Assembly (NCBI GenBank): GCA_021784835.1
Contig: JAJYHI010000106.1
Coordinates: forward strand, 1-19,430
Length of the DNA stretch: 19,430 nt
From: a bacterium
Lineage (GTDB): Bacteria > SZUA-79 > Acidulodesulfobacterales > Acidulodesulfobacteraceae
Direction: 5' to 3'
Below are positions 7,766 to 15,413 of this stretch, piece by piece. The position numbers and the translations under genes were made by a program. The first letter of the stretch is position 1. Every line of letters starts with the position of its first letter. The notes under the pieces are model-generated. The model saw nothing but the letters and a program-made list of their open reading frames with translations, was not told where the DNA came from and searched no databases.

Positions 7766-8040
7766 CGAAGGCTTATTTTATCGTCCAGTTTGTATAAAAA
7801 CGCAAAAATATTCGCTATAGCTTTATAAAGTTCCGGCGGTATTTCCTGATATATATCAAGTCCGTCGAGAATATCCGCAAGAGCGTCGTTTTGAGTAATC
7901 GGTATATTTTCTTTTTTAGCTATCTCTAATATTTTTTCGGCAAATTCTCCCCTGCCTTTTGCTACTAAAACTGGAGCGCCGTTTTTTATGGGGTCGTATT
8001 TTAATGCCGCCGCTTTCTTGTTTTTTTTAAATTCTTTCAT
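7762..8040 (-). CDS. Stand-alone FlhB C-terminal (EscU/YscU-type) domain protein, FhlB-like
   Basis: This 92-residue protein matches only the cytoplasmic C-terminal domain of FlhB, the export-gate subunit that switches substrate class. It has AALKYDPIKNGAPVLVAKG (residues ~11-29), EKILEIAKKENIPI and DGLDIYQEIPPELYKAIANI. It has no membrane segments. Its similarity begins just after the point where full FlhB carries the self-cleavage motif NPTH, and that motif is absent here. Similar 'spare' domains (for example Helicobacter pylori HP1575) are known to support export when the FlhB domain is removed. Its start lies inside the end of the fliK-like gene (14-base overlap), so the two are probably made together. 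A full flhB presumably lies elsewhere. Confidence 0.88.
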   Translation of the reverse strand: MKEFKKNKKAAALKYDPIKNGAPVLVAKGRGEFAEKILEIAKKENIPITQNDALADILDGLDIYQEIPPELYKAIANIFAFLYKLDDKISLR

Positions 8041-9169
8041 CTATTATTTTTCCGTTTAAAAATACGTAAGAGTTTGAGTCGTTTATATTTACGGGTACCG
8101 GATTAGCCTGTCCTCCTGCGGACTCTGCATCATCGCCTTCCATTTCGTTTAGCTTATTTAATTCCATGTTTTTAAAAGAAATATCGTTAAGTTTTATTCC
8201 GTCCGACGACATCATTTCTTTTAATAATTCTAAGTTTTCTGATAAATTTTTTTTAAAAACGCCGGTATAGCTTTCAAATTTTATGCTTAAATTTTTGTCG
8301 TAGTAATAGGAAAAAAGTTTTAGCTTTCCTAAATTTTTTAAGTTTATTTCTATCATAAACAGATATTTTTTTTTGGAATTAGATAGATTTTTTTTATCGT
8401 CTTCTTTTTCATCCTCGTTTTTTACTTTATAATTAGAGCCGTCGGTAGTTAAAATTACCGTCGAAAGACCGAAGGAAACCCCAAAATCTATATGTATAAA
8501 GGCAAAATTTCCTTTAACCGAAACAGATATATTCTGAGCCGCATTTTGGAAAATATTTTGTATTTCGTTTGATAAACCCGAACTTATTTGGGAATTTTCT
8601 GAACCTAAGGAATTAAGCAGGGTTTCAAATTTCCCCTGAATATTTTCGACAACGGCCTTTCCGTATAAATCAAGAGTTTTTTGAATATTTACGGCATTTT
8701 CGCCCAACGATTCGTTTAAAACCTTAAAAACTATGTTAAAATCAGCCGAAGAATTCGGGATATTTCCGGATATGTCTTGCGTTTCGGCTCCGCCGGTGGA
8801 TTTATTCGTTACGCCGGAAGATTTTGCGTTAATACTGCTTAACATAAGCTTTATAGGAATGGAGAACTCGCCGTTAAACGTTTTTCCGGTAACGAACTCG
8901 TTAAAAAGGTCTTCGGTTATAACGGATTTCAACAAACTGCCGTTTATATCTATAATTCCGGTAAAAGTTCCGCCTTCGGAAACGGAAGCATCGACCAATT
9001 CGGCAGATACTATATCTCCCGCTTTGACTAAAGCGCCTGATTTTAAGGAATTGTCTTTTATGGCTCCAAAAAGTATCCGGGTAACGTCGTTGGAAGCATT
9101 TTTGGCTAAATCTTTCGCATTCCCTATAACATTAAGATATTTTGCCCCGCCGTCTATAATAAAGTTCAT
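8027..9169 (-). CDS. fliK: FliK-like hook-length control protein
   Basis: Likely the secreted ruler that measures the hook and triggers the FlhB specificity switch. Of its 380 residues, the N-terminal ~110 are beta-rich (GDIVSAELVDASVSEGGTFT; NGSLLKSVITEDLF), 110-145 are Ser/Asn-rich and flexible, and 145-240 are mixed. Residues ~268-335 match the Flg_hook C-terminal domain: FMIEINLKNLGKLKLF, then LSIKFESYTGVFKKNL and a closing strand near NDISFKNMEL. A Lys/Asp/Glu-rich insert (about 247-268) precedes that domain. It overlaps the upstream small gene by ATGA and the downstream FlhB-domain gene by 14 bases. The family is weakly conserved, but pairing with an FlhB domain supports the call. Another fliK could exist beside flgD/flgE elsewhere. 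Confidence 0.72.
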   Translation of the reverse strand: MNFIIDGGAKYLNVIGNAKDLAKNASNDVTRILFGAIKDNSLKSGALVKAGDIVSAELVDASVSEGGTFTGIIDINGSLLKSVITEDLFNEFVTGKTFNGEFSIPIKLMLSSINAKSSGVTNKSTGGAETQDISGNIPNSSADFNIVFKVLNESLGENAVNIQKTLDLYGKAVVENIQGKFETLLNSLGSENSQISSGLSNEIQNIFQNAAQNISVSVKGNFAFIHIDFGVSFGLSTVILTTDGSNYKVKNEDEKEDDKKNLSNSKKKYLFMIEINLKNLGKLKLFSYYYDKNLSIKFESYTGVFKKNLSENLELLKEMMSSDGIKLNDISFKNMELNKLNEMEGDDAESAGGQANPVPVNINDSNSYVFLNGKIIDERI

Positions 9170-9462
9170 GCTACGATATCTATATGCTCTTTTCCGTCTT
9201 CGGCTTCCGTTTCGTTTTTTTCGTTCATTTCTTTTTCGTTTTTTTCTTCGTTATCGTGTTTCTTTTCTTTTTCCTTATCGTTGACCGCTTCCAGCGTTTC
9301 GCTTAATTCGACGACGGTATTAAGCTTAGTCTCATCGACTATTTCCATTTCTTTTTGAGTTATCGCGTTTGAATTTGCCGCAAGTACATGGGAAGAAGCC
9401 GCCGTTTTTTCTATCTGCGGAAGATTGGTGATAATCTGCTGGAGTTCTACGGTATCTATCAT
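9166..9462 (-). CDS. Small highly charged protein of unknown function
   Basis: I do not recognise this 98-residue protein. The N-terminus MIDTVELQQIITNLPQIEKT looks like an amphipathic helix. Residues ~62-93 are almost entirely Lys, Glu, Asp and Asn, probably disordered or a charged coil. There is no signal peptide or membrane segment. The stop overlaps the start of the fliK-like gene (ATGA), and the start is 22 bases after the parP-like stop. No strong ribosome site is visible. Position suggests a partner or chaperone-like helper of the fliK/FlhB-domain pair, but this is a guess from context alone. The intact frame and coupling argue that it is a real gene. Confidence 0.7.
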   Translation of the reverse strand: MIDTVELQQIITNLPQIEKTAASSHVLAANSNAITQKEMEIVDETKLNTVVELSETLEAVNDKEKEKKHDNEEKNEKEMNEKNETEAEDGKEHIDIVA

Positions 9463-9484
9463 AATAGCACCGTTTGTTTATATG

Positions 9485-10276
9485 TTACGATATTAAATAA
9501 TTATAGACGTTTTTTAAGTCTATAACTGAATAAAATTTCCCTTCTCCATCCTCGAAAACTCCGGAAGTTATGCCGTTAACGTTTTTAAATTTAAAAGACG
9601 AACCGGCTATAATGTTTTTATTTTTTACGGCTGTTATGTTTTTTATTTCGTTTACCGCCAATCCGAAAAACTTGTCGTTATATACGCACACGACAATATA
9701 TTTTAAGGGCGTTTTAATGTCTACGCTTCCGTTTGAAAGCAGGTAAAAATCATAAACCGGCACCATTCTGTTCCTGTATAGAATTATACCGAGATGAGCT
9801 GCTTTTTTTGAAAAAATACTAACCGGAGTTTTATATTTTATAATCTCGTTAATATTTAAAGCCGGAATGCCGTAAAAAGAACTTCCTGCAATAAACGTAA
9901 AATAAGAAACTTCTTTTTCGAGGTCAAAATAAGGAACGGGCTGAACGCTTTCCGCCTGCATTTGAAAATTGGGCGTCTGCTGAATTGCGGCTGAGTTTAA
10001 ATCTAATCCTTTTTTTTCTAAGTTATCCGCAACGGGCGCGGATACTATGCGTATATCGTAGGTTTCGCTTTCAGGCGGAGGATTTAACGCTGGAAATTCC
10101 GACTCGACGGTGAGTATTCTGTCTACGGGATAGGATAATATCTGAGCCGTCTGCTTTTCAGCATCGACGTTTTCGCCGCTTTTTTTATCTAAAAGGTCGT
10201 CTATCCACGGAGTAACTATGTCCGAACCTGCGGCTTTAGCGAATTTTAAATCAAATAAATTATAAGTATTATTCAT
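9485..10276 (-). CDS. CheW-domain protein with long N-terminal extension, ParP-like
   Basis: Of 263 residues, about 122-261 form a CheW-like fold: VSYFTFIAGSSFYGIPALNI, then NEIIKY, a GIILYRNRMVPVYDF element that replaces the usual 'INLRG..IPVIDL' motif, and FGLAVNEIKNITAVK. The first ~120 residues are a Pro/Ser/Gln-rich extension beginning with a hydrophobic patch TPWIDDLL. This layout, directly after a ParA-type ATPase in a che operon, matches Vibrio ParP, which uses its CheW-like domain to join polar chemoreceptor arrays and links them to ParC. The ParP role is inferred from architecture and synteny. The ATG overlaps the parA stop (ATGA), with a strong GGGAGG ribosome site inside the end of parA. 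It could alternatively be a CheV-like or accessory CheW protein, but no receiver domain is present. Confidence 0.78.
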   Translation of the reverse strand: MNNTYNLFDLKFAKAAGSDIVTPWIDDLLDKKSGENVDAEKQTAQILSYPVDRILTVESEFPALNPPPESETYDIRIVSAPVADNLEKKGLDLNSAAIQQTPNFQMQAESVQPVPYFDLEKEVSYFTFIAGSSFYGIPALNINEIIKYKTPVSIFSKKAAHLGIILYRNRMVPVYDFYLLSNGSVDIKTPLKYIVVCVYNDKFFGLAVNEIKNITAVKNKNIIAGSSFKFKNVNGITSGVFEDGEGKFYSVIDLKNVYNYLIS

Positions 10277-11088
10277 ATTTTGCCTTCCTCCCCCGATTCG
10301 ACGGAACTGTTAAAACCGTCTATTATTTCTCTCGCTACGTTAATATAGTCCATAGCGCCTCTTGCATGCACGTCTATATAAGTAAGCGGTTTTCTGAGCA
10401 TGCTTGCGTCTTTAAATCTGGTATCGATATTAATTATACTATGAAAATGAGTATTTTTATATTTATTTTTAAAATATTCAAGAGATTTCAAAGATGAATT
10501 CGTCCTTTTATCGAACATAGTAATTAAAAGCCTGTAAGAACATTTATAGTCGAGAGCCTTTTCTATTTTATCTATCGTAGAAAGCAGAAGCTCGACGCCC
10601 CTGACCGATAAAAAATCGGACATTACGGGAACGATAATTTCGTCGCATGCCGCTACCGCGCTTATAAGCAATACGCTCAACGCAGGCGAAGAATCTATTA
10701 ATATATAGTCGTAATTATCGCAGAAAAACTTTAATTTCTCTTTTAGCCTTAAACCGCCGCCTTTAGAGTTGGAAAGTTCCGCCTCTATTCTCGCGAGATT
10801 TATATTGGACGGTATAAGGTCTAAACAGCCGCCGTTCTTAAGTCTGTATTTGTTTATCAGGACGTCTGCCGGATTTATAGAATCCGACATTATAAGGTTG
10901 GCTACGGAATATTCAAGCTTTTCCGGCTCGACGGCAAGATGGTTCGTAAGGCTTGCCTGAGGGTCTAAATCTATCAAAAGTACTCTGTATCCGAAAACGG
11001 AAAGAGAGCTTCCAAGCGTAATAGTAGTAGTAGTTTTGCCTACTCCTCCCTTCTGGTTTGCGGTTGCAAAGATATACGGAGATTTCAT
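10273..11088 (-). CDS. ParA/Soj-family ATPase, probably ParC-like chemotaxis positioning protein
   Basis: A deviant-Walker P-loop ATPase of 271 residues. It has KGGVGKTT at residues 13-20 (signature Lys13 and P-loop Lys18), DLDPQASLTNH at 40-50 and a Walker B YILIDSSPAL with Asp132. It has no N-terminal DNA-binding HTH, so it belongs to the short Soj/ParA class. Lying between cheW and a ParP-like gene, it most likely positions chemoreceptor arrays at the pole, as ParC does in Vibrio, rather than segregating DNA; no parB or parS site is visible. It starts 5 bases after the cheW stop, with only a weak ribosome site, so coupling is likely. FlhG/MinD-type flagellar-number ATPases are an alternative, but the DPQ motif favours ParA. 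Confidence 0.88.
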   Translation of the reverse strand: MKSPYIFATANQKGGVGKTTTTITLGSSLSVFGYRVLLIDLDPQASLTNHLAVEPEKLEYSVANLIMSDSINPADVLINKYRLKNGGCLDLIPSNINLARIEAELSNSKGGGLRLKEKLKFFCDNYDYILIDSSPALSVLLISAVAACDEIIVPVMSDFLSVRGVELLLSTIDKIEKALDYKCSYRLLITMFDKRTNSSLKSLEYFKNKYKNTHFHSIINIDTRFKDASMLRKPLTYIDVHARGAMDYINVAREIIDGFNSSVESGEEGKI

Positions 11089-11093
11089 TTAAA

Positions 11094-11603
11094 TCACTTT
11101 ATCATGCCTTCTATAAGTTTATGCTCTCCAGTCGTAAATATCTTATCTATATCTAAAAGTATTATCAGTCTTTCGTCGAGTTTTCCGACGCCTTTAATAT
11201 AGTCGGAATCAAGTCCTGCTATTAACGGCGGCGGCGGCTGTATGGTCGAAGAGTTAATCCTTAAAACTTCCGACACGCTGTCCACGATTAAACCTATAGT
11301 TTTATTCATTATGTTTACTACGATAATTCTGGTTTCTTTAGTCGCTTCTTTAATATTAAGATGGAATTTCTTTCTTATATCCACTATAGGTATGACCCTT
11401 CCTCTTAAATTGATTACCCCTTCTACAAAATCGGGAGCTTTTGGAACTTTTGTAATTTCGACTACCCTGTTTATCTCCTGAACTTTTAAAATATCCAGCG
11501 CAAATTCTTCGTTGCCTAATTTAAAAGTAACAAGCTGGACTATTTCGTCCGACGAAGAATGTTCCCCTGCGGAAACTTGGTTTTTTTTATTTTCCGTATC
11601 CAT
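11094..11603 (-). CDS. cheW: Chemotaxis adaptor CheW
   Basis: CheW couples chemoreceptors to the kinase CheA. The 169 residues carry one complete CheW domain (about 21-158): VQLVTFKLGNEEFALDILKV, VPKAPDFVEGVINLRGRVIP, then IVDIRKKF, and GLIVDSVSEVLRI. A PPPP run (123-126) and a KLDERLIILLDIDKIF end are typical of the family. Residues 1-20 are a polar tail. A perfect AGGAGG site lies 10 bases before the ATG. It lies 49 bases downstream of cheB. This is the canonical adaptor, in contrast to the divergent CheW-like protein two genes on. Confidence 0.96.
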   Translation of the reverse strand: MDTENKKNQVSAGEHSSSDEIVQLVTFKLGNEEFALDILKVQEINRVVEITKVPKAPDFVEGVINLRGRVIPIVDIRKKFHLNIKEATKETRIIVVNIMNKTIGLIVDSVSEVLRINSSTIQPPPPLIAGLDSDYIKGVGKLDERLIILLDIDKIFTTGEHKLIEGMIK

Positions 11604-11652
11604 AAATCCTGTTCCTCCTAAAATTATATATGTTTATCTATGATATAAATAG

Positions 11653-12738
11653 TCAGCACTCCGTCTCTCTAATAATTTGGTCGGATATTTTATATATCGG
11701 CAGAATTAAATCGGCAACGCCGGCATCGACTACGGCTTTCGGCATACCGTAAACGACGCAGGTAGCTTCGTCCTGCGCTATGGTTCTGCCGCCGCTCTCT
11801 TTAATTTTTTTCATACCGGCAAGACCGTCGGAACCCATACCGGTCAATATAACGCCGAGAGCCCTGCCCGGATATAATTTTGCGACCGATTCCATCATTA
11901 CCGAAACGGACGGTCTGTTTATAAGGTCTTCGGGCTCCGTAGAAAGCGAAATTTTATAACCTTCCCTTAAGTCTTTAACTAAAGTCAAATGCTTATCTCC
12001 AGGCGACAAATAGGCGTTTCCGGGTTTAATTATTTCTCCTCCGGATGCTTCTGAAACTTTTATGTGAGATAAAGACGACAGCCTTTCTGCAAAAGAACCC
12101 GTAAACGCTTTTGGCATATGCTGGACGAGAATAATAGGCACCGGAAAATTTCCCGGAATTTTAGGTATAACGTCCTGCAGGGCTTTTGGTCCGCCGGTAG
12201 AAGAACCTATCGCTACGATATCTATTTTACCGCCGTTTTTGCGGTTACAAGAAGCCTCTATCGATGATCCTTCCTGGTTAATTTTGTTAGCCTTAGGTTC
12301 TGCCTCATGTTTTTCGCTTTTCCTGAAAAAATATTTTTTTGCGGTAATAGCTCTTATTTTAGAAACTAAATCGTCTTTTACTTTTAAAATATTAAGCGAT
12401 ACGTTTGAAAGGTTTTTCGGAATATAATCGGCCGCCCCTATATCTAAAGCGTCCAATGTTTCTTTGGCTCCTTCCTCAGTCAACGAACTAAGCATTATGA
12501 CGGGCAAAGGATGTTTCTCCATAATTATCTTAAGCGCGGTAAGTCCGTCCATAACGGGCATTTCTATATCCATAGTAACTATATCGGGTTTTAACTCCTG
12601 TATCTGCCGTATTCCTTCCTCGCCGTTTTTCGCCATTCCTACGACTTTAATATCGTCGACGTCGTCGAAAAAAGAACTTATAGCCCTCCTCATAAAAGGC
12701 GAATCGTCTACTATTAAAACCCTTATAGGTTCAGCCAT
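11653..12738 (-). CDS. cheB: Chemotaxis methylesterase/glutamine deamidase CheB
   Basis: CheB removes methyl groups from receptors when phosphorylated by CheA, giving adaptation. The N-terminal receiver (residues 1-~120) has the acidic pair D11/D12, phospho-site D57 in TMDIEMPVMDG and K108. A linker (~130-170) joins the esterase domain, which has the triad S180 (AIGSSTGG), H207 (VQHMP) and D304 (GMGSDG). At 361 residues it is full length. An AGGAG ribosome site precedes the ATG. It follows cheA after 60 bases in which a sigma-28-like -10 element can be seen (12767-12774). The partner methyltransferase cheR lies upstream in the same operon. Confidence 0.97.
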   Translation of the reverse strand: MAEPIRVLIVDDSPFMRRAISSFFDDVDDIKVVGMAKNGEEGIRQIQELKPDIVTMDIEMPVMDGLTALKIIMEKHPLPVIMLSSLTEEGAKETLDALDIGAADYIPKNLSNVSLNILKVKDDLVSKIRAITAKKYFFRKSEKHEAEPKANKINQEGSSIEASCNRKNGGKIDIVAIGSSTGGPKALQDVIPKIPGNFPVPIILVQHMPKAFTGSFAERLSSLSHIKVSEASGGEIIKPGNAYLSPGDKHLTLVKDLREGYKISLSTEPEDLINRPSVSVMMESVAKLYPGRALGVILTGMGSDGLAGMKKIKESGGRTIAQDEATCVVYGMPKAVVDAGVADLILPIYKISDQIIRETEC

Positions 12739-12766
12739 AAATTTAAAGCTCCTTTCAAAATAATTT

Positions 12767-12791
12767 TTATCGGTATAATTTATTTATTTTA
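12767..12791 (-). promoter_or_regulatory. Weak candidate sigma-28 promoter upstream of cheB
   Basis: On the minus strand ACCGATAA (12767-12774) matches 7 of 8 bases of the FliA -10 GCCGATAA. A TAAA (12788-12791) lies 13 bases upstream; the usual spacing is about 15, where only GTTA is found. It lies in the 60-base gap between cheA and cheB. It may be chance in AT-rich DNA, or an internal promoter boosting cheB-cheW-parC-parP. Confidence 0.3.
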
Positions 12792-12798
12792 ACTTATC

Positions 12799-14889
12799 TT
12801 ATCTTAAGCTTACGGCATCTATCATAGACGCAACGTCGATAATTAAAACTACTTTTCCGTCTCCGGTTATAGTAGCGCCGGAAATACCTTTGTATCCAAG
12901 CTGGTAATCTCCTAGTGATTTAATGACTACTTCCTCCTGTCCGAACAGGTCGTCCACTACTATGCCTATTTTTTTCTCGGCAAGAGCTACTACTACTACA
13001 TAAATTTCCCTGTCGGAAGATTTAGCGTTTACGGAAGAAACGGCGCTTTCGCTTACGCCGAATTCTTCTCCGAGCCTCAACAATGAAAGTACCGATTTTC
13101 TTAAATTGATGACCTCGTGCTTATCTATAGTCTGTATTGTCGATTCTTTTATCCTTAAAGTCTCCACTACCGAATTTAAAGGTATCGCAAATACTTCGTC
13201 TCCTATGCCTACTATTAAAGTCTGTATGATTGCGACCGTAAGCGGAAGTTTTAATATTATAGTCGAACCCTGTCCCGGAACTGAATTAATTTCTATAATA
13301 CCGTTAAGTTTTTGAATATTCGTCTTAACGACGTCCATTCCTACCCCTCTTCCGGATATCTCGGTAGCTTTGTCTTTCGTGCTGAAACCGGGAGCAAAAA
13401 TAAGATTTAAAGCATCTTTGTCCGAAAGGCTCGCCGCGGTTTTTTCGTCTATTACTCCTTTTTCTACGGCTTTTCTTTTTATTATCGCAGGGTCCATTCC
13501 TTTGCCGTCGTCTATAACCGATATAATAATGTAATTGCCCTCATGCTCGGCGCCTAACCTTATAGTTCCTCTTTCGGGCTTCCCGTTTAATTTTCTGGTT
13601 TCTTTGTCTTCGACTCCGTGGTCGACGCTGTTTCTGATTAAATGAACCAACGGATCTCCTATCTCTTCGATGACTGATTTATCAAGTTCGGTTTCTTCGC
13701 CTGAAATTAGAAGTTCTATATCTTTGCCTAGTTCCCTCGAAAGGTCTCTTACCATCCTTGGGAATTTACTGAAAACCTTTTTTACCGGCTGCATTCTAGT
13801 TTTCATAACGGCAAGCTGCAGATCCGTCGTTACAAGATTAAGCCCTGCCACTACCTGCGCAAGGGTGGAAGAGAGATCGTCGTCGGCATACTTTATTTCC
13901 AGTTTTGAAGATATATTAAAAAGCCTGTTTCTTGCAAGAACCAGCTCGCCTACTAAATTCATAACGTTGTCTAATCTTTCTATGTCTACCCTTATAGTCG
14001 TTTCTTTAATTTCCGCGGCCGGAGATGCTGTAGGAACTGCAAAAGCAGGCTTAGCGGCAGCGGCAGAAACCGGTTTCTGCGGGACGGGATTAGATTTAAT
14101 CTCTTCGGCAGGTTTGCCGGAAACTTGTTTTTCTTCGGCAGACTGGAAAGCTTTAGCCGACGCCGAAGGATGAGGTATTTCTTCCGCCGAAACTTCCGGC
14201 ACTGCGGTAACTTTTTCCGCCGTATGTTCTTCTTCCTCTTTTTCTTTATAAATCTCTTCTAATTCTTCTTTTGAAATAAGATTGTCCTCAAGAAGTATGT
14301 CTCCAAGGCTTCTTGGTTTCTTTTTTCCGGAATCCGGCATTTTATCGGCAGAATCTACGGTCTTGGTTTTTTCTTTATCTGCATCTGCAACCGCTGCATT
14401 AGGAACTTCTTTGTCCTGCGTCTCCGGAGCGGCTATAGCGGTATTAGAATTAGAAATCTCGGCAGACGTTTTTTTTTCGCTTCCGCCGCCGATGCCTTCC
14501 GACAATTCGTTAAGTTTTTTAATAAGTCCTGTATTGCCTTCCGGCGGCTCGCCTTCGCTGCCGGTTTCCGAAACGGTTACTATCATAGACCTTAGGACGT
14601 CCATAGTTTTTAAGAGATAATCGGTCATTTCGGAAGTAAGGGTTATTTCGCCCTGCCTTAATTTATTAAGAATATTTTCGGCGCTGTGCGCAAGTTCTAC
14701 TATGTTTTGAAAACCAAGAAATCCCGCAGAACCTTTAACGGTATGCGCAGCCCTGAATATAGTATTCAAAATTTCTTTATCTTCGGGATTTTTTTCCAAT
14801 TCTATAAAATTTTCGTTAAGGCTATCCAGAAGTTCCAGTGCTTCCTGAATAAAGTCGTTTACAATTTCCTGCATCGAATCGTCAATCAT
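12799..14889 (-). CDS. cheA: Chemotaxis histidine kinase CheA
   Basis: CheA autophosphorylates at the receptor array and passes phosphate to CheY and CheB. Domains in order: P1/Hpt with H49 in AAHTVKGSAGFLG; a long Ala/Glu/Pro-rich linker (~110-295) with no recognisable P2 but holding LGDILLEDNLISKEELEE (195-212); P3 dimerisation (~297-360, IERLDNVMNLVGELVLARNR); the ATPase P4 with N-box HLIRNSVDHG (416-425), DDGKGM (460-465) and GRGVGM (513-518); and a CheW-like P5 (~552-690). All catalytic motifs are intact. At 696 residues the length is normal. The ribosome site before the ATG is weak. The gene starts 29 bases after the cheY stop. Confidence 0.97.
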   Translation of the reverse strand: MIDDSMQEIVNDFIQEALELLDSLNENFIELEKNPEDKEILNTIFRAAHTVKGSAGFLGFQNIVELAHSAENILNKLRQGEITLTSEMTDYLLKTMDVLRSMIVTVSETGSEGEPPEGNTGLIKKLNELSEGIGGGSEKKTSAEISNSNTAIAAPETQDKEVPNAAVADADKEKTKTVDSADKMPDSGKKKPRSLGDILLEDNLISKEELEEIYKEKEEEEHTAEKVTAVPEVSAEEIPHPSASAKAFQSAEEKQVSGKPAEEIKSNPVPQKPVSAAAAKPAFAVPTASPAAEIKETTIRVDIERLDNVMNLVGELVLARNRLFNISSKLEIKYADDDLSSTLAQVVAGLNLVTTDLQLAVMKTRMQPVKKVFSKFPRMVRDLSRELGKDIELLISGEETELDKSVIEEIGDPLVHLIRNSVDHGVEDKETRKLNGKPERGTIRLGAEHEGNYIIISVIDDGKGMDPAIIKRKAVEKGVIDEKTAASLSDKDALNLIFAPGFSTKDKATEISGRGVGMDVVKTNIQKLNGIIEINSVPGQGSTIILKLPLTVAIIQTLIVGIGDEVFAIPLNSVVETLRIKESTIQTIDKHEVINLRKSVLSLLRLGEEFGVSESAVSSVNAKSSDREIYVVVVALAEKKIGIVVDDLFGQEEVVIKSLGDYQLGYKGISGATITGDGKVVLIIDVASMIDAVSLR

Positions 14890-14918
14890 TTCGGGCCATC
14901 CTAAAAAATTAAATAAAA

Positions 14919-15305
14919 TTAATCCGGGAAAATTTTTGAAATTTTTTCTTGCAATACTTCCGCCGTAAAAGGTTTTACTATATAATTATTAACGCCGGCT
15001 TTAACGGCTTCTACGACGTTTTCTTTTTTAGCTTCGGCGGTAACCATTAAAAAAGGGAGGTCTTTAGTAGCTTCGTTTGCCCTTACCTGTTTTAATAATT
15101 CTATTCCGGTCATTTCCGGCATATTCCAGTCCGAAATGACGAAATCGTAATTGCCGCCGTCGCCTATTTTGGCAAGAGCCGCCTGCCCGTTTTCGGCTTC
15201 GTCGACGTTGGTAAAACCTATCTGTTTTAAAATATTTTTTATTATTCTTCTCATAGTCGAAAAATCGTCCACTACGAGAATTCTCATCGATAAATCTAAA
15301 GCCAT
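14919..15305 (-). CDS. cheY: Chemotaxis response regulator CheY
   Basis: A 128-residue single receiver domain that, when phosphorylated, binds the flagellar switch and changes rotation. It has D13/D14 ([10 protein letters not shown]), phospho-site D59 ([11 protein letters not shown]), T89 ([11 protein letters not shown]) and K111 ([10 protein letters not shown]). The DFSTMRR and DWNMP motifs match motor-binding CheY closely, so this is the main motor regulator of the two CheY-like proteins here. An AGGGGA ribosome site lies about 10 bases before the ATG, and a small hairpin lies just upstream (15325-15343). It sits directly before cheA. Confidence 0.96.
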   Translation of the reverse strand: MALDLSMRILVVDDFSTMRRIIKNILKQIGFTNVDEAENGQAALAKIGDGGNYDFVISDWNMPEMTGIELLKQVRANEATKDLPFLMVTAEAKKENVVEAVKAGVNNYIVKPFTAEVLQEKISKIFPD

Positions 15306-15324
15306 ATTTAATTATCCCCTGTTA

Positions 15325-15343
15325 ATACTTCAAAATGAAGTAT
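15325..15343 (-). repeat. Short inverted repeat upstream of cheY
   Basis: ATACTTCA-AAA-TGAAGTAT is a perfect 8-base inverted repeat with a 3-base loop, in the 108-base AT-rich gap between the cheY-like gene and cheY, about 20 bases before the cheY start. It could fold in the mRNA upstream of the ribosome site, serve as an operator, or be an RNA-processing site. No U-run follows, so it is not a standard terminator. Confidence 0.45.
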
Positions 15344-15413
15344 CTGCCGTTTTATTTTAATAATATATAATAATAAAAATTTATATCTTAATCAATATAT
15401 TATTTAAATATTA

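Noticed and set aside
8733..9284. 183-residue plus-strand frame opposite the fliK-like gene
   Set aside because: Overlaps two supported minus-strand genes; the Arg/Phe-rich C-terminus is the complement of the Lys/Glu-rich charged tail.
10273..11088. FlhG/FleN (flagellar-number ATPase) for the ParA-type gene
   Set aside because: The DLDPQASLTNH motif and the cheW/parP-like neighbours fit ParA/ParC; FlhG normally follows flhF and has a MinD-like pattern.
13670..14173. 167-residue plus-strand frame opposite cheA
   Set aside because: Antisense to the intact, motif-rich cheA; the Ser/Leu-rich translation has no domain and reflects codon bias of the opposite strand.
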